Below, one piece after another: positions 8,439 to 17,708 of a DNA stretch of 64,000 bases. Position 1 is the first letter of the stretch; the number at the start of each line of letters is the position of its first letter. Under the pieces are notes generated by a model that was not told the DNA's origin, ran no database searches, and saw only the letters and a program-made list of their open reading frames with translations. A program made the translations under genes and the position numbers. The stretch is from Altibacter lentus (GTDB taxonomy: Bacteria; Bacteroidota; Bacteroidia; Flavobacteriales; Flavobacteriaceae): contig NZ_KN050846.1 of assembly GCF_000746845.1 (NCBI RefSeq), positions 2,620,963 through 2,684,962 of the forward strand, given 5' to 3'.

Positions 8439-11006
8439 ATGGCATTTCTATATAACATATTCGATAATCCCTTTGCACGTAAGGCACTTGAACAAGTGAA
8501 TGTTCCAAATTATATCACAGATAATTTAAAATATTCTATTAGACCATATCAAGAAGAATCCTTTAGAAGATACATCTATTCTGACATTGAGGATTTTGAT
8601 GGTAAGCCTAACAAACCTTATCACCTTCTTTACAATATGGCAACAGGTAGTGGGAAAACATTAGTTATGGCTGGACTTATTCTATACCTATATGAAAAAG
8701 GTTATCGAAATTTCCTCTTCTTTGTAAATTCTAATAATATCATTAATAAAACAAAAGATAACTTCTTAAATCCTCAATCGTCTAAATATTTATTTGCGAA
8801 TAAAATAGTAGTTAATAGTAAAGAGGTTTTTGTAAAAGAGGTTCAAAATTTTGACGAAGCTGACAACCAAAACATTAATATAAATTTTGTTTCAATTCAA
8901 AAGTTAACATCTGGTTTATTTACTAATGTCAAAGAAAACGGAATAAGCTTTGAAGATTTCGAAAACAGAAAAACAGTTCTTATTTCAGATGAAGCACATC
9001 ATAATAATGCAGAAGTTTGGGGAGAAATAGTAGACAGAATTCATAAAACAAATTTTGAAAATATCCTTTTAGAATTTACAGCTACTTTAGATTATGATAG
9101 TCAAGCCATAGTTGAAAAATATCAAGACAAGGTCATTCATAAATACGACCTTGCACAGTTTAGAATTGATAAATACTCTAAAGAAATTAATTTAATAAGG
9201 TCTTTATATGATGAACGTGAACGAATAATCCAAGCATTGATATTGAACTTATATCGTCAAGAATTAGCAAATTCAAAAGGAATTAACTTAAAACCAGTAA
9301 TTCTATTTAAAGCGAAAAAGACAATTAAAGAATCGGAGCAAAACAAAGTCAATTTTCATAAATTGATTGAGGGTTTTTCGGTTTCAATGGTTAAGAACAT
9401 TCAAGAAACTTCAACTGTTCAAATCATTCAAAAAGCATTTTCATTTTTTGAATCCCAGAATATAACATTAAATGAAATTTCTAAAAGAATAAAATCAAAC
9501 TTCAAAGAAGAAAATTGTTTAAGTGCTAATGAATCAAATTCTAAAGACAAAAAAAGCTTATTAGAAGGCAAAAAAAGTGATGAATTATTAAATACTTTAG
9601 AAAATGTAAACAATCCAATTAGAGCTGTTTTTGCAGTTCAAAAACTAAATGAAGGTTGGGATGTTTTAAATCTATTTGATATAGTTCGATTATATGAAGG
9701 TCAGAATACTGGTGGTTCAAATACTAAAATTGGGAAAACAACACTTTCGGAAGCTCAATTGATTGGTAGAGGTGCTAGGTATTTTCCTTTTACACTAGAG
9801 GAAGGACAAGATAAATATAAACGAAAGTATGATGATGACACTACAAATGATTTAAAGGCATTAGAAGAATTGTATTATCATACTAAAGAAGATAATCGAT
9901 ACATTTCTGAATTGAAAAAAGCTTTAGTAGAATCTGGAATTTATGAAGACGATGACAAACTGGAAACTAAACAACTAACTTTAAAGTTAGGATTTAAAGA
10001 AACAGATTTCTACAAAACAGGAAAAGTAATATTTAATAAGAAAGTACCAAAGAGCTATAACAATGTAAAATCTTTCTCTGATTTAGGTGTTTCAAAACGA
10101 AATTTCGCTTTCACTCTATCATCTGGTATTGGAGTAATGTCAATTGCTTTCGAAAAAGAAGAAAAAGAGAGTAAAACTGAAAAAATAGAGCAAAAAGACA
10201 TCGCAATTTCTGCAATTCCAAAACACATAACAAGATATGCTCTTGCTCAAAATCCGTTTTATTATTTTTCAAATATTATAAGGTATTTTCCTAAAACTGA
10301 ATCTCTATCTAATTTAATTGAAAACCCAAATTATTTAGGTGGTTTAGAAATTACCTTTAACGGCTCAAAAAAAAGACTATCAAAGATTTCTAATCGTGAT
10401 TACTTGTTAGCAGTTCAAGGTTTATTACAAACTATTGAATCTGAAATTAAATCAAATCTTACGGAATATGAAGGCTCTGAATATTTCAACAAATATGTAC
10501 ACGAAGTATTTAAAGACAAAGAAATAAAAGTTTATAAAGATAGTGAACGAGCAGATGGTCAAGAAGGCTTGGTTGCTAATGAACCTTGGTATGTTTACAA
10601 TGCAAATTATGGAACTAGTGAAGAAAAAGAGTTTGTGAAAATGTTCGCTAGACGTTTCGAAAATTTAGAAAAATCCTTTGAAAATATTTACTTGATTCGT
10701 AATGAAAGAGAAATCAAAATCATTGATAAAATGGGCAGAGCTTTTGAGCCAGATTTCGTTCTATTTTGTAAACAAAAAGCAGGGAATGAATTGACTTATC
10801 AAGTATTCATTGAGCCGAAAGGAAACCATTTGAAAGCTCACGATAAATGGAAAGAAGACTTCTTAAAAGAGATTAGAGAAGATAAAACGACAATAGAAAT
10901 TGACTCTGATAAATATTTGATAACAGGCGTTCCATTTTATAATAACGAAAATGAAAATGAATTTAAGGAAACATTGGAAAATACATTAAATGAAGCCAAT
11001 GCATAA
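8439..11006 (+). CDS. res: Type III restriction enzyme, helicase/nuclease subunit (Res)
   Basis: An 855-residue superfamily 2 ATPase with a nuclease domain. Walker A MATGSGKT is at about residues 66-73 and the DEAH box SDEAHHN at about 182. The C-terminal part has a PD-(D/E)xK-like site: FEPDFVLF at about 768 and VFIEPKGNH at about 789. Together with Mod it cuts DNA after translocation or sliding between inversely oriented unmethylated sites. The gene is slightly shorter than classic EcoP15I Res (about 970 residues). It ends the XRE-mod-res operon; the next gene starts 177 bases later with its own likely promoter. Confidence 0.92.
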   Translation: MAFLYNIFDNPFARKALEQVNVPNYITDNLKYSIRPYQEESFRRYIYSDIEDFDGKPNKPYHLLYNMATGSGKTLVMAGLILYLYEKGYRNFLFFVNSNNIINKTKDNFLNPQSSKYLFANKIVVNSKEVFVKEVQNFDEADNQNININFVSIQKLTSGLFTNVKENGISFEDFENRKTVLISDEAHHNNAEVWGEIVDRIHKTNFENILLEFTATLDYDSQAIVEKYQDKVIHKYDLAQFRIDKYSKEINLIRSLYDERERIIQALILNLYRQELANSKGINLKPVILFKAKKTIKESEQNKVNFHKLIEGFSVSMVKNIQETSTVQIIQKAFSFFESQNITLNEISKRIKSNFKEENCLSANESNSKDKKSLLEGKKSDELLNTLENVNNPIRAVFAVQKLNEGWDVLNLFDIVRLYEGQNTGGSNTKIGKTTLSEAQLIGRGARYFPFTLEEGQDKYKRKYDDDTTNDLKALEELYYHTKEDNRYISELKKALVESGIYEDDDKLETKQLTLKLGFKETDFYKTGKVIFNKKVPKSYNNVKSFSDLGVSKRNFAFTLSSGIGVMSIAFEKEEKESKTEKIEQKDIAISAIPKHITRYALAQNPFYYFSNIIRYFPKTESLSNLIENPNYLGGLEITFNGSKKRLSKISNRDYLLAVQGLLQTIESEIKSNLTEYEGSEYFNKYVHEVFKDKEIKVYKDSERADGQEGLVANEPWYVYNANYGTSEEKEFVKMFARRFENLEKSFENIYLIRNEREIKIIDKMGRAFEPDFVLFCKQKAGNELTYQVFIEPKGNHLKAHDKWKEDFLKEIREDKTTIEIDSDKYLITGVPFYNNENENEFKETLENTLNEANA

Positions 11007-11182
11007 TGTCCAGGTAAGTTTCAAATTGAAGAAGTCATCGCACTTTATCTAAATGTTTAACTTGTCTCATTAGTTATAATAATAATTAAAAAACTTGTTA
11101 GTGATTAGCTAAAAGGGTAATCCTTGTGTTTGCATATGAAGCTAATAAAATACTCTTGACGGTAATTTAAAAATAGTAAGAA

Positions 11183-13195
11183 TTGAAGAAAATAGACCTA
11201 CACATTCACACCGTACAATCTATCAGCGATAGGAATTTCATTTTCCATTTAGAATCTTTAAAGGAATATGTAAACAAACTTGAAATTGATTGTATTGCCA
11301 TTACCAATCACAACTTGTTCGATAAAACTCAGTTCGAACAAATTTGCCAAGCGCTCAATATAAAAATTTTCCCAGGGATAGAAATTGATTTAGAAGGTGG
11401 TCATTTACTTTTAATTTCAGAAAATGAAAATCTTGATGATTTCGCGCAAAAATGTCAAAAAGTCCAAAAACTCATTCCAACAAAAGATGATTCGATTAGC
11501 TACGAACAACTAACAGAAGTTTTTCTGAACTTAAAAGATTATCTGTTAATCCCACATTATGATAAAAAACCAAATATCAAACCTGAGACTTTAAAAAAAT
11601 TAGGGAATAATATTTTTGCAGGCGAAGTAACAAGTTTAAGAAAGTTCAAAACCTGCATTAAAGAAGCCGATAAATTAACACCAGTAATATTTAGTGATTG
11701 TCGGTTCGTCGAAAATATGACATTATATCCAACCAAACAAACTTTCATTGATGTTGAAGAAAACACACTTAATGCTATTAAAGGTTGCTTATATGACAAA
11801 GCAAAAGTTTTTCTTTCTAAAGATGACGGAAACGACTTTTTTCAAGCAACCGATGATGGGATAATCTTATCAACAGGATTGAATGTTATCGTTGGCGGAC
11901 GTTCTTCAGGGAAAACATATACACTTGATAAAATCTGTCAGAACTTTGATAATGTCAAATATTTACGACAGTTTTCTCTGCTTCAAAATGATAAAGAAAA
12001 CTTCAAAAAATTAGTTACTACAAGACATAGTTTAATAACCGAAAACTATTTGAAGGAGTTTAAAGATGTTGTATTAGATGTAAATGATATCGACTTAAAA
12101 TCCAATGAAGTTTCCCTCGAAAAATATTTGAGTTCTTTAAAGAAGTATGCTACTGAAAGTGATAGTTTAGACACGTTTTCCAAATGTAAATTATACAACG
12201 AAACAAAGTTTACATTGGACAGCTTAAATAACATTAAAAAATTGATTTCTGCAACTGAAACTTTGATAGAAGCCAATGAATATAAAACAATCGTCAACAA
12301 GCATATTAGCGATGAAATTTTGAAAAGCTTAATTGTTGACTTAATTGAAAAGCATAATGAGCTTTACCAAACTAACTTAAAAAAGGAATGGACAAATAGT
12401 CTAATTGAGACCATAAAAGAAAATTTGAGATTTCGCTCAACCACTACATCAATTGAAGAGGTTGATTTCTTACAAATTCAATTAGAGAAAATCAAAGTCC
12501 AGAAATTTAGGAATTTAGTAAAGAAAGTCCAAACCGAAAAGATAATAGACAGTAAGGAAATAAGGGGCTTTAAAGTCTTAGCAAAAACAAAAAAATATAC
12601 TGGAGCAAGTCAATTAAAAAATAAAAGCAAAAGTAAATTAAGCTTTAGCGAGGCTTTCAACAATTATGATAATCCCTATGAGTTTTTAATTTCATTACAA
12701 AACATCGGAATTGAGGAAACTGAATATTATAAATACTTCGTGGCGATAGATTATAGAACTTTAAACAAACACGGTTACGAGGTTTCTGGTGGGGAGCGTT
12801 CTGAATTTAACCTGCTACACGAAATTAGTGATGCTTTAAAGCACGATTTGCTATTAATTGACGAACCTGAATCGTCATTTGATAATATTTTTCTTAAAAA
12901 TGAAGTAAATGAGCTAATCAAACAAATTTCAACAGAAATTCCAGTAATTGTGGTAACACATAACAGTACGATAGGCGCGTCAATTAATCCGAATCATTTA
13001 GTTTTTACTCAAAAATTAGTCGATTCTGGTAATGTGGAATATAAGGTGTTTTTCGGACATCCGACAAGTAAGACATTGAAAAGTGTTGATGGAAAAATAA
13101 TAAAAAATTTAGAGGTACTTCTAAACTGTCTCGAAGCAGGAGCGGAAGCATATAATCAAAGAAATACTGTAAGCTATGAAATACTTAAAGATTGA
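11183..13195 (+). CDS. PHP-domain / ABC-type ATPase fusion, candidate defence effector
   Basis: A 670-residue protein with an N-terminal PHP phosphoesterase/nuclease domain (DLHIHT at residues 4-9, ITNHN at about 40, PGIEID about 68, PHYDKK about 126) fused to an SMC/OLD-like ATPase. Walker A GGRSSGKT is at about 236-243, the signature VSGGERS at about 531-537, Walker B LLLIDEP at about 555-561, and an H-loop VVTHNS near 590. A coiled insert (about 300-480) separates the ATPase halves. The start is TTG at 11183, chosen because the PHP motif begins at once; no ATG lies nearby. Such PHP-ATPases sit in defence islands, where the ATPase is thought to sense invasion and the PHP domain to act on nucleic acid or nucleotides (inference). 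Confidence 0.8.
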   Translation: MKKIDLHIHTVQSISDRNFIFHLESLKEYVNKLEIDCIAITNHNLFDKTQFEQICQALNIKIFPGIEIDLEGGHLLLISENENLDDFAQKCQKVQKLIPTKDDSISYEQLTEVFLNLKDYLLIPHYDKKPNIKPETLKKLGNNIFAGEVTSLRKFKTCIKEADKLTPVIFSDCRFVENMTLYPTKQTFIDVEENTLNAIKGCLYDKAKVFLSKDDGNDFFQATDDGIILSTGLNVIVGGRSSGKTYTLDKICQNFDNVKYLRQFSLLQNDKENFKKLVTTRHSLITENYLKEFKDVVLDVNDIDLKSNEVSLEKYLSSLKKYATESDSLDTFSKCKLYNETKFTLDSLNNIKKLISATETLIEANEYKTIVNKHISDEILKSLIVDLIEKHNELYQTNLKKEWTNSLIETIKENLRFRSTTTSIEEVDFLQIQLEKIKVQKFRNLVKKVQTEKIIDSKEIRGFKVLAKTKKYTGASQLKNKSKSKLSFSEAFNNYDNPYEFLISLQNIGIEETEYYKYFVAIDYRTLNKHGYEVSGGERSEFNLLHEISDALKHDLLLIDEPESSFDNIFLKNEVNELIKQISTEIPVIVVTHNSTIGASINPNHLVFTQKLVDSGNVEYKVFFGHPTSKTLKSVDGKIIKNLEVLLNCLEAGAEAYNQRNTVSYEILKD

Positions 13196-13472
13196 AGATA
13201 ACAAGGCATTTTTTAGAAAGGATAAGACACAACCTGAAAATTGGAACGAAATTGATAAAATAGAAAAAGAGGATTTGATGAAGCTTTTAGATTTTGCGAC
13301 AGAAGATGATTTTGAAATGGATGTTTATGACGAAGATGTTTTAGCCAATAAAGCACATCAAATAATTTATAAAAGCATTTACGAGAAGCTAAACATATTT
13401 CTGACTAACAAGGACAGATTTAAAGACCAAACCGAAAATGTTTACAAGGAAGCATTAGAAAAGTACCAATAA
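13176..13472 (+). CDS. Small acidic partner of the PHP-ATPase
   Basis: A 98-residue acidic protein (FATEDDFEMDVYDEDV in the middle) with no known domain. Its start overlaps the end of the PHP-ATPase gene by 20 bases and its stop is two bases from the AlbA_2 gene, so all three are one transcript. The overlap points to a functional partner, for example an inhibitor or adaptor of the ATPase; this is inference. Confidence 0.7.
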   Translation: MKYLKIEDNKAFFRKDKTQPENWNEIDKIEKEDLMKLLDFATEDDFEMDVYDEDVLANKAHQIIYKSIYEKLNIFLTNKDRFKDQTENVYKEALEKYQ

Positions 13473-13474
13473 AA

Positions 13475-14845
13475 ATGACCGAAACAAACCGCATAGAATA
13501 TAAACGAGAATTGTCCGATGGACTCGAAAAAGAGGTCATTGCTTTCTTGAACTACCGTGAAGGTGGCATTATTCATATCGGCATCGATAAGGATGGAAAT
13601 ACTTACGGATTGGCAGATGCTGATGGCGACCAGTTAAAGATTAAGGATAGGTTAAAAAACAACATCCGCCCTTCCGCCCTTGGTCTGTTTGATATTGTGA
13701 GTGAGGAAAGGGACGGCAAGAACATTCTGAAAATCATAGTGGCCAGCGGTCCAGAAAAACCATATCATCTTAAAAAATACGGGATGAGCGAAAAGGGTTG
13801 TTTTATTCGCTTGGGTTCAGCGGCTGAACCGATGCCCCAAAAAATGATAGATGAGCTGTTTGCTAAACGTACCCGAAATTCCATCAGCAAGATTAAAGCA
13901 GGACGGCAGGATTTAGGCTTCGGACAGCTAAAAATTTACTACGAAGAATCTGGGTACACCCTTGGTAAAGCTTTTGCAAAGAACTTGGAACTACTTACGG
14001 AAGATGGTGCTTTTAATTATGCCGGCTATCTTTTGGCAGACAAAAATAACACTTCAATTAAAGTCGCCAAATATTCAGGCATAACCAGAACAGACTTAAT
14101 AGAAAGCAACGAATATGGTCACGAATGTTTAGTTAAGGCTACTAAACAAGTGATAGATAAAATTGCGGTCGAGAACAGAACAACCACAAAAATCACATCA
14201 AAAGAAAGACAACAAGCCAACCTTTGGCATCCCATCGCCTTGCGAGAAGCCATCATTAATGCGTTTGTGCATAATGACTATACCAATGAGATTACCCCAA
14301 AGTTTGAGATTTTTACCGATAGAATCGAAATCACATCAGCTGGTGGTCTTCCGGAAGGATTGAGCAAGCAAGAATTTTTTGAAGGCTTTTCAGTTCCACG
14401 AAATAAGGAACTGATGCGAATTTTTAAAGATTTAGAACTGGTTGAACAATTAGGTTCTGGCATCCCTCGTATTTTAGAACACTATGGAAAAGAGAGTTTT
14501 AGTTTTTCCGATAACTTTCTTAGAATGACTTTTATTGCTAAAGAAGTTGCTGATGAATCTACTATTAGAGAAGATCGTCAAAAAGGTGGTGTAACAGGTG
14601 GTGCAATGGGTGGTGTAACAGGTGGTGCAATAGATGCTATAGATATACTTACTAAAAGACAAAAAGAAGTACTTAAACTAATTGCAACCAATACTACTAT
14701 TACTTATACTGAAATAGCTGAAGCTTTAGGCATCAATGAATCCCCTGTGGGCAAACATATAAATGCGCTCAAAACCAAAGGGTTTATAAAACGCCACGGT
14801 GGCACACAAGGTTATTGGGAAATTAATCTCGAAAAAAATCAGTAA
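13475..14845 (+). CDS. AlbA_2 (Schlafen-like)/HATPase/wHTH protein
   Basis: A 456-residue protein with an N-terminal AlbA_2 (Schlafen AlbA) domain (IEYKRELSDGLEKEVIAFLNYREGG at the start, then GCFIRLGS near 110), a GHKL-type ATPase region (LREAIINAFVHNDY at about 255, TSAGGLPEG about 288, LGSGIPRIL about 328) and a C-terminal winged helix (about 390-450). Such proteins are annotated as RecG-like helicases or ATP-binding regulators; several occur in defence clusters. Between ATPase and winged helix is a Gly-rich linker made of two 24-bp repeats (14585-14632). It is the third gene of the PHP-ATPase operon (two-base gap). Confidence 0.85.
   Translation: MTETNRIEYKRELSDGLEKEVIAFLNYREGGIIHIGIDKDGNTYGLADADGDQLKIKDRLKNNIRPSALGLFDIVSEERDGKNILKIIVASGPEKPYHLKKYGMSEKGCFIRLGSAAEPMPQKMIDELFAKRTRNSISKIKAGRQDLGFGQLKIYYEESGYTLGKAFAKNLELLTEDGAFNYAGYLLADKNNTSIKVAKYSGITRTDLIESNEYGHECLVKATKQVIDKIAVENRTTTKITSKERQQANLWHPIALREAIINAFVHNDYTNEITPKFEIFTDRIEITSAGGLPEGLSKQEFFEGFSVPRNKELMRIFKDLELVEQLGSGIPRILEHYGKESFSFSDNFLRMTFIAKEVADESTIREDRQKGGVTGGAMGGVTGGAIDAIDILTKRQKEVLKLIATNTTITYTEIAEALGINESPVGKHINALKTKGFIKRHGGTQGYWEINLEKNQ
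14585..14632 (+). repeat. In-frame 24-bp tandem repeat (2 copies) in the AlbA_2 gene
   Basis: Two copies, 14585-14608 and 14609-14632, differ only at the last base and encode GGVTGGAM and GGVTGGAI. Each is itself a near-duplication of GGTGGT-type 12-mers. Repeat-number change by slippage would alter linker length without a frameshift. Confidence 0.9.
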
Positions 14846-14853
14846 GTATCCTT

Positions 14854-15225
14854 TTAAAAAGGCGATTTATCCTTTGAGCCTCTCGCATCCGCCAACCATT
14901 TGCCATTTTGCTTAACCAGTTTAAAAAGACCCGGTGTCTTATCATAGGCTGTAGTATATTTTACCCAAGCCACGTCACCCATTATCGTATCCTGCAAAAC
15001 TGTAAAGTTTGAATCATCCTTTACCGTCGCATTGAACATATTTATAGTATTCATATAATTAGAATATGCCTGTGGTGTTGAGTTGGCTTTTAAAGCTTCC
15101 TCATCTTTTTCATAAAAGCTTTCGATGACGATTTGGGCTGTGGCACTTGGTCCCGAAATTTTAGTATCAGAATCGGCACAAGAAAGGAACAGCAGTACGA
15201 GCGAGAAAACGACAATTTTTTTCAT
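14854..15225 (-). CDS. Small lipoprotein at the end of the tra operon
   Basis: A 123-residue precursor with a lipoprotein signal (lipobox LLFLSC, Cys16) followed by an NTF2/DUF4878-like sequence (KISGPSATAQIVIESFYEKDEEALK, later WVKYTTAYDKTPGLFKLVKQNGKWLAD). DUF4878 and related lumazine-binding-like folds are common in Bacteroidetes lipoproteins. It begins seven bases after traN and is probably the last gene of the tra operon, possibly an exclusion or pore accessory protein (inference). It converges with the AlbA_2 gene across eight bases. Confidence 0.72.
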   Translation of the reverse strand: MKKIVVFSLVLLFLSCADSDTKISGPSATAQIVIESFYEKDEEALKANSTPQAYSNYMNTINMFNATVKDDSNFTVLQDTIMGDVAWVKYTTAYDKTPGLFKLVKQNGKWLADARGSKDKSPF

Positions 15226-15232
15226 AATATTC

Positions 15233-16090
15233 TTAATTTGGGTTATTGATATATCTATGTGATATTTTCAGTTCAATGTTTCGTTCGCCATCCTTTTCAT
15301 TCAATTCTAAAATCGCCCTACGGTCATTAGATAATGAAAATTTGGGCAATACATAAACGAAGCGCACAGTTTCACTTTCTGCAATTTTTGAAGGCAGATT
15401 GTGTTTGTACGTTGGTTCTTGATACAGGCGTTGCAACGATTTTCTTTTCCCTTTTTGTCTTGTTTCAATCGAAAGGTTTAAGAAATTCAAATCGTAATCC
15501 AAAGTAGAATTATTCTCAATCTGGATAACGAAGTAGAGTTCTTCCTTATCAAAAACTATATTCTCAACACTCAAAATAATGCCTTCGTTTCGCTTCTTGA
15601 TTCGACCAATATGCTGATTTCTATTAAGAAGATAAGAACAGAATTTTTGGTAATAATACGTTCTGTTATCTATATTATCTTTAACAATTACAGTCTGAAT
15701 AGAATCAATTACTAATGGTTTTTCATTTCCAATACTATTTGATAAAGGAATGAAGTAATTGAGCTTAGACAGTTGCTTTTTATACCTTACAATATACGAA
15801 AAAATTGAACCATTTCTATTGACTACCAGTAGATTACTTTCTTTTCCAGGCTTTGCCTGAAGTAATCCAAAGTATTGTTCTTTCTCACGATTGTAGGTAA
15901 AAACAAAATTATCCGAACCAGTTATACCCTGACGTATAGGTTCTGGGAAAAATAGCGCAACATTTTTAGTGTCGTTTGCATAAATAGTGTCGAGGACTGT
16001 GTTTGTTTGCGTTGTAGCTTGTGCCCAGCACAATCGAGGTGCGATAGCGGACATAATTATAAGAGCTGAAATAATGATATGCTTTTTCAT
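15233..16090 (-). CDS. traN: Conjugative transposon protein TraN (DUF4138)
   Basis: A 285-residue exported protein (signal peptide residues 1-24, ending CWAQA) of the TraN family, a beta-rich outer-membrane-associated part of the Bacteroides-type conjugation pore, analogous to VirB9. It has the family regions DTIYANDTKNVALFFP near the start and FVYVLPKFSLSNDRRAILELNEKDG near the end. It follows traM by 31 bases in the order found in Bacteroidetes ICEs. Confidence 0.85.
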   Translation of the reverse strand: MKKHIIISALIIMSAIAPRLCWAQATTQTNTVLDTIYANDTKNVALFFPEPIRQGITGSDNFVFTYNREKEQYFGLLQAKPGKESNLLVVNRNGSIFSYIVRYKKQLSKLNYFIPLSNSIGNEKPLVIDSIQTVIVKDNIDNRTYYYQKFCSYLLNRNQHIGRIKKRNEGIILSVENIVFDKEELYFVIQIENNSTLDYDLNFLNLSIETRQKGKRKSLQRLYQEPTYKHNLPSKIAESETVRFVYVLPKFSLSNDRRAILELNEKDGERNIELKISHRYINNPN

Positions 16091-16121
16091 AAGAGTGCGT
16101 TTTTAAATGCCCATTATGGGC

Positions 16122-17051
16122 TCATAATTTTGGTTTTAGAATTAATCTGTAATTATTTAGTACGGTTACTTTTATGTTTCGATTGTTACGCCTAAACACC
16201 TTTGTAATTCCGCCTACTTGTGGAACGGTAGGAATATTGATATCGCTAACAATATCGTCTATAACTTCGGTGGTAGCTTCTGCTCGAAAATTGTTTTGTA
16301 CATAGATGCCCTCACTACCATCCGATAAATCGAAGGCTTTGAGTTTGGTGGGATGATGCTTTATATTTTCAATTTCAATTAAAGCCCGATTGGGCTGAAA
16401 GCTTATAAATCCAAAAACTGGTGTGTTCTTTGGCATCAATTTGTTATTGATTGTTGCAGCTTTGGTAAGACGCATTCGCAATCTGGTATTTGCTTTCACA
16501 ATTTGGTCGCCATCGACAACCACATAAATGGTTTCATCTGTATTGCCAATAATCGAAACTTCGTTTGGTTTCGGCGAAGCAGCAAAGAACAGTTGATGTT
16601 CCAAGCCCAATTCTTTAGCTTCTATTTTTTGTTCTCTTTTGATATCGGCTGAGTCAATTTGCTGTGCAGTATTTTGAGTGATTTTCTTTTGCCCAAAGCT
16701 TTGGTATCGCTTTTCGGAATATTGAATTTTGCCAGCCTGGTAAATACTATCTACGATACGTTTCTTTTCCTGTTCTGGTAAATCAGGATTATAAAGACCA
16801 GTTGAATCCAAAAATTTTTCATCGTAGATACTTGGTGCATTATTTTCACGCACTTCTTTTAAATCATTGATAGCATCTAGTTTAGAATCATACTCTTTTT
16901 GGTTTTCATCTAAATCTGGCACTAAAGTCTGTTCAAGATTTTCATTTTCACTTTTATCATCGCCCATAACCATCATAGAATAGGAAATTAGGAATATGAA
17001 AATCACGACCAATACCGCTGCAAATACTATTTTATTCTTTTCTACTTTCAT
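16122..17051 (-). CDS. traM: Conjugative transposon protein TraM
   Basis: A 309-residue inner-membrane-anchored protein (one hydrophobic helix, residues 8-28) with a long charged, coiled linker (30-150) and a C-terminal beta domain containing RLTKAATINNKLMPKNTPVFGF. This is the VirB10-like component that bridges the two membranes. It lies between traK and traN, as in other Bacteroidetes conjugative transposons. It is shorter than Bacteroides TraM (about 400-450 residues). Confidence 0.85.
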   Translation of the reverse strand: MKVEKNKIVFAAVLVVIFIFLISYSMMVMGDDKSENENLEQTLVPDLDENQKEYDSKLDAINDLKEVRENNAPSIYDEKFLDSTGLYNPDLPEQEKKRIVDSIYQAGKIQYSEKRYQSFGQKKITQNTAQQIDSADIKREQKIEAKELGLEHQLFFAASPKPNEVSIIGNTDETIYVVVDGDQIVKANTRLRMRLTKAATINNKLMPKNTPVFGFISFQPNRALIEIENIKHHPTKLKAFDLSDGSEGIYVQNNFRAEATTEVIDDIVSDINIPTVPQVGGITKVFRRNNRNIKVTVLNNYRLILKPKL

Positions 17052-17082
17052 AATCGTGGTTTTTTAATTGCCGATTATCGGC

Positions 17083-17703
17083 TCAATTTTCATCGTTTAA
17101 TTTTTTTAAGGTGTTCTCGAAATAGTTTGTAATCAATAATCCGTGTGGATTGTTTGGAAAATTTCTATCAACTGATATTAAGTTTCCACTAGAAATAAGT
17201 TCGTAGGTGTCTATTATTGAACCACGATTGATTTCAAAAATGGTAACGGTTCTAAAGACATACGTTCCGTTTTGTTCTTCGATTTGTGAGTTTGTGCTCA
17301 GCACCTTCTGAACGAGCGAGTATTGAAGTAATCTGTTATAGACACCATCAGCCTTTTTCTGGCGATATAAATTGTCTACAGAACTATTCCCTAGCCAAAG
17401 TGCCTTTTCAAGATTCCGTTCGTAATTACTCGCATCGATGTTATAGAAGTAGTTATGAAATAGGTCTAAATGTGCCAAAGCTTCAACCTTAAAATTCTCT
17501 TTTTGGGTAACGAGTTTCAGCGGAATAATACTGCCATCAGTATTAATAGCAAAAGCGCTATTGAGTGCTTTTTGATTTGTGCTGAATGCCATCCAAAGTG
17601 AAAAGATGCTAGATAGCATTGCAAAAATGACAACTGCCAGAACGATAAATCGGTTCAGTTTTAAGACGGCATAGATGTTTTTATAAGGTGTTTTCATTTT
17701 CAT
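17083..17703 (-). CDS. traK: Conjugative transposon protein TraK
   Basis: A 206-residue protein with one N-terminal membrane helix (residues 17-37) and a periplasmic domain, the VirB8-like scaffold of the conjugation apparatus. The family features TPYKNIYAVLKLNRFIVLAV at the start and FHNYFYN in the middle are present. The gap to traJ is five bases. Confidence 0.87.
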   Translation of the reverse strand: MKMKTPYKNIYAVLKLNRFIVLAVVIFAMLSSIFSLWMAFSTNQKALNSAFAINTDGSIIPLKLVTQKENFKVEALAHLDLFHNYFYNIDASNYERNLEKALWLGNSSVDNLYRQKKADGVYNRLLQYSLVQKVLSTNSQIEEQNGTYVFRTVTIFEINRGSIIDTYELISSGNLISVDRNFPNNPHGLLITNYFENTLKKLNDEN

Positions 17704-17708
17704 TGGAA

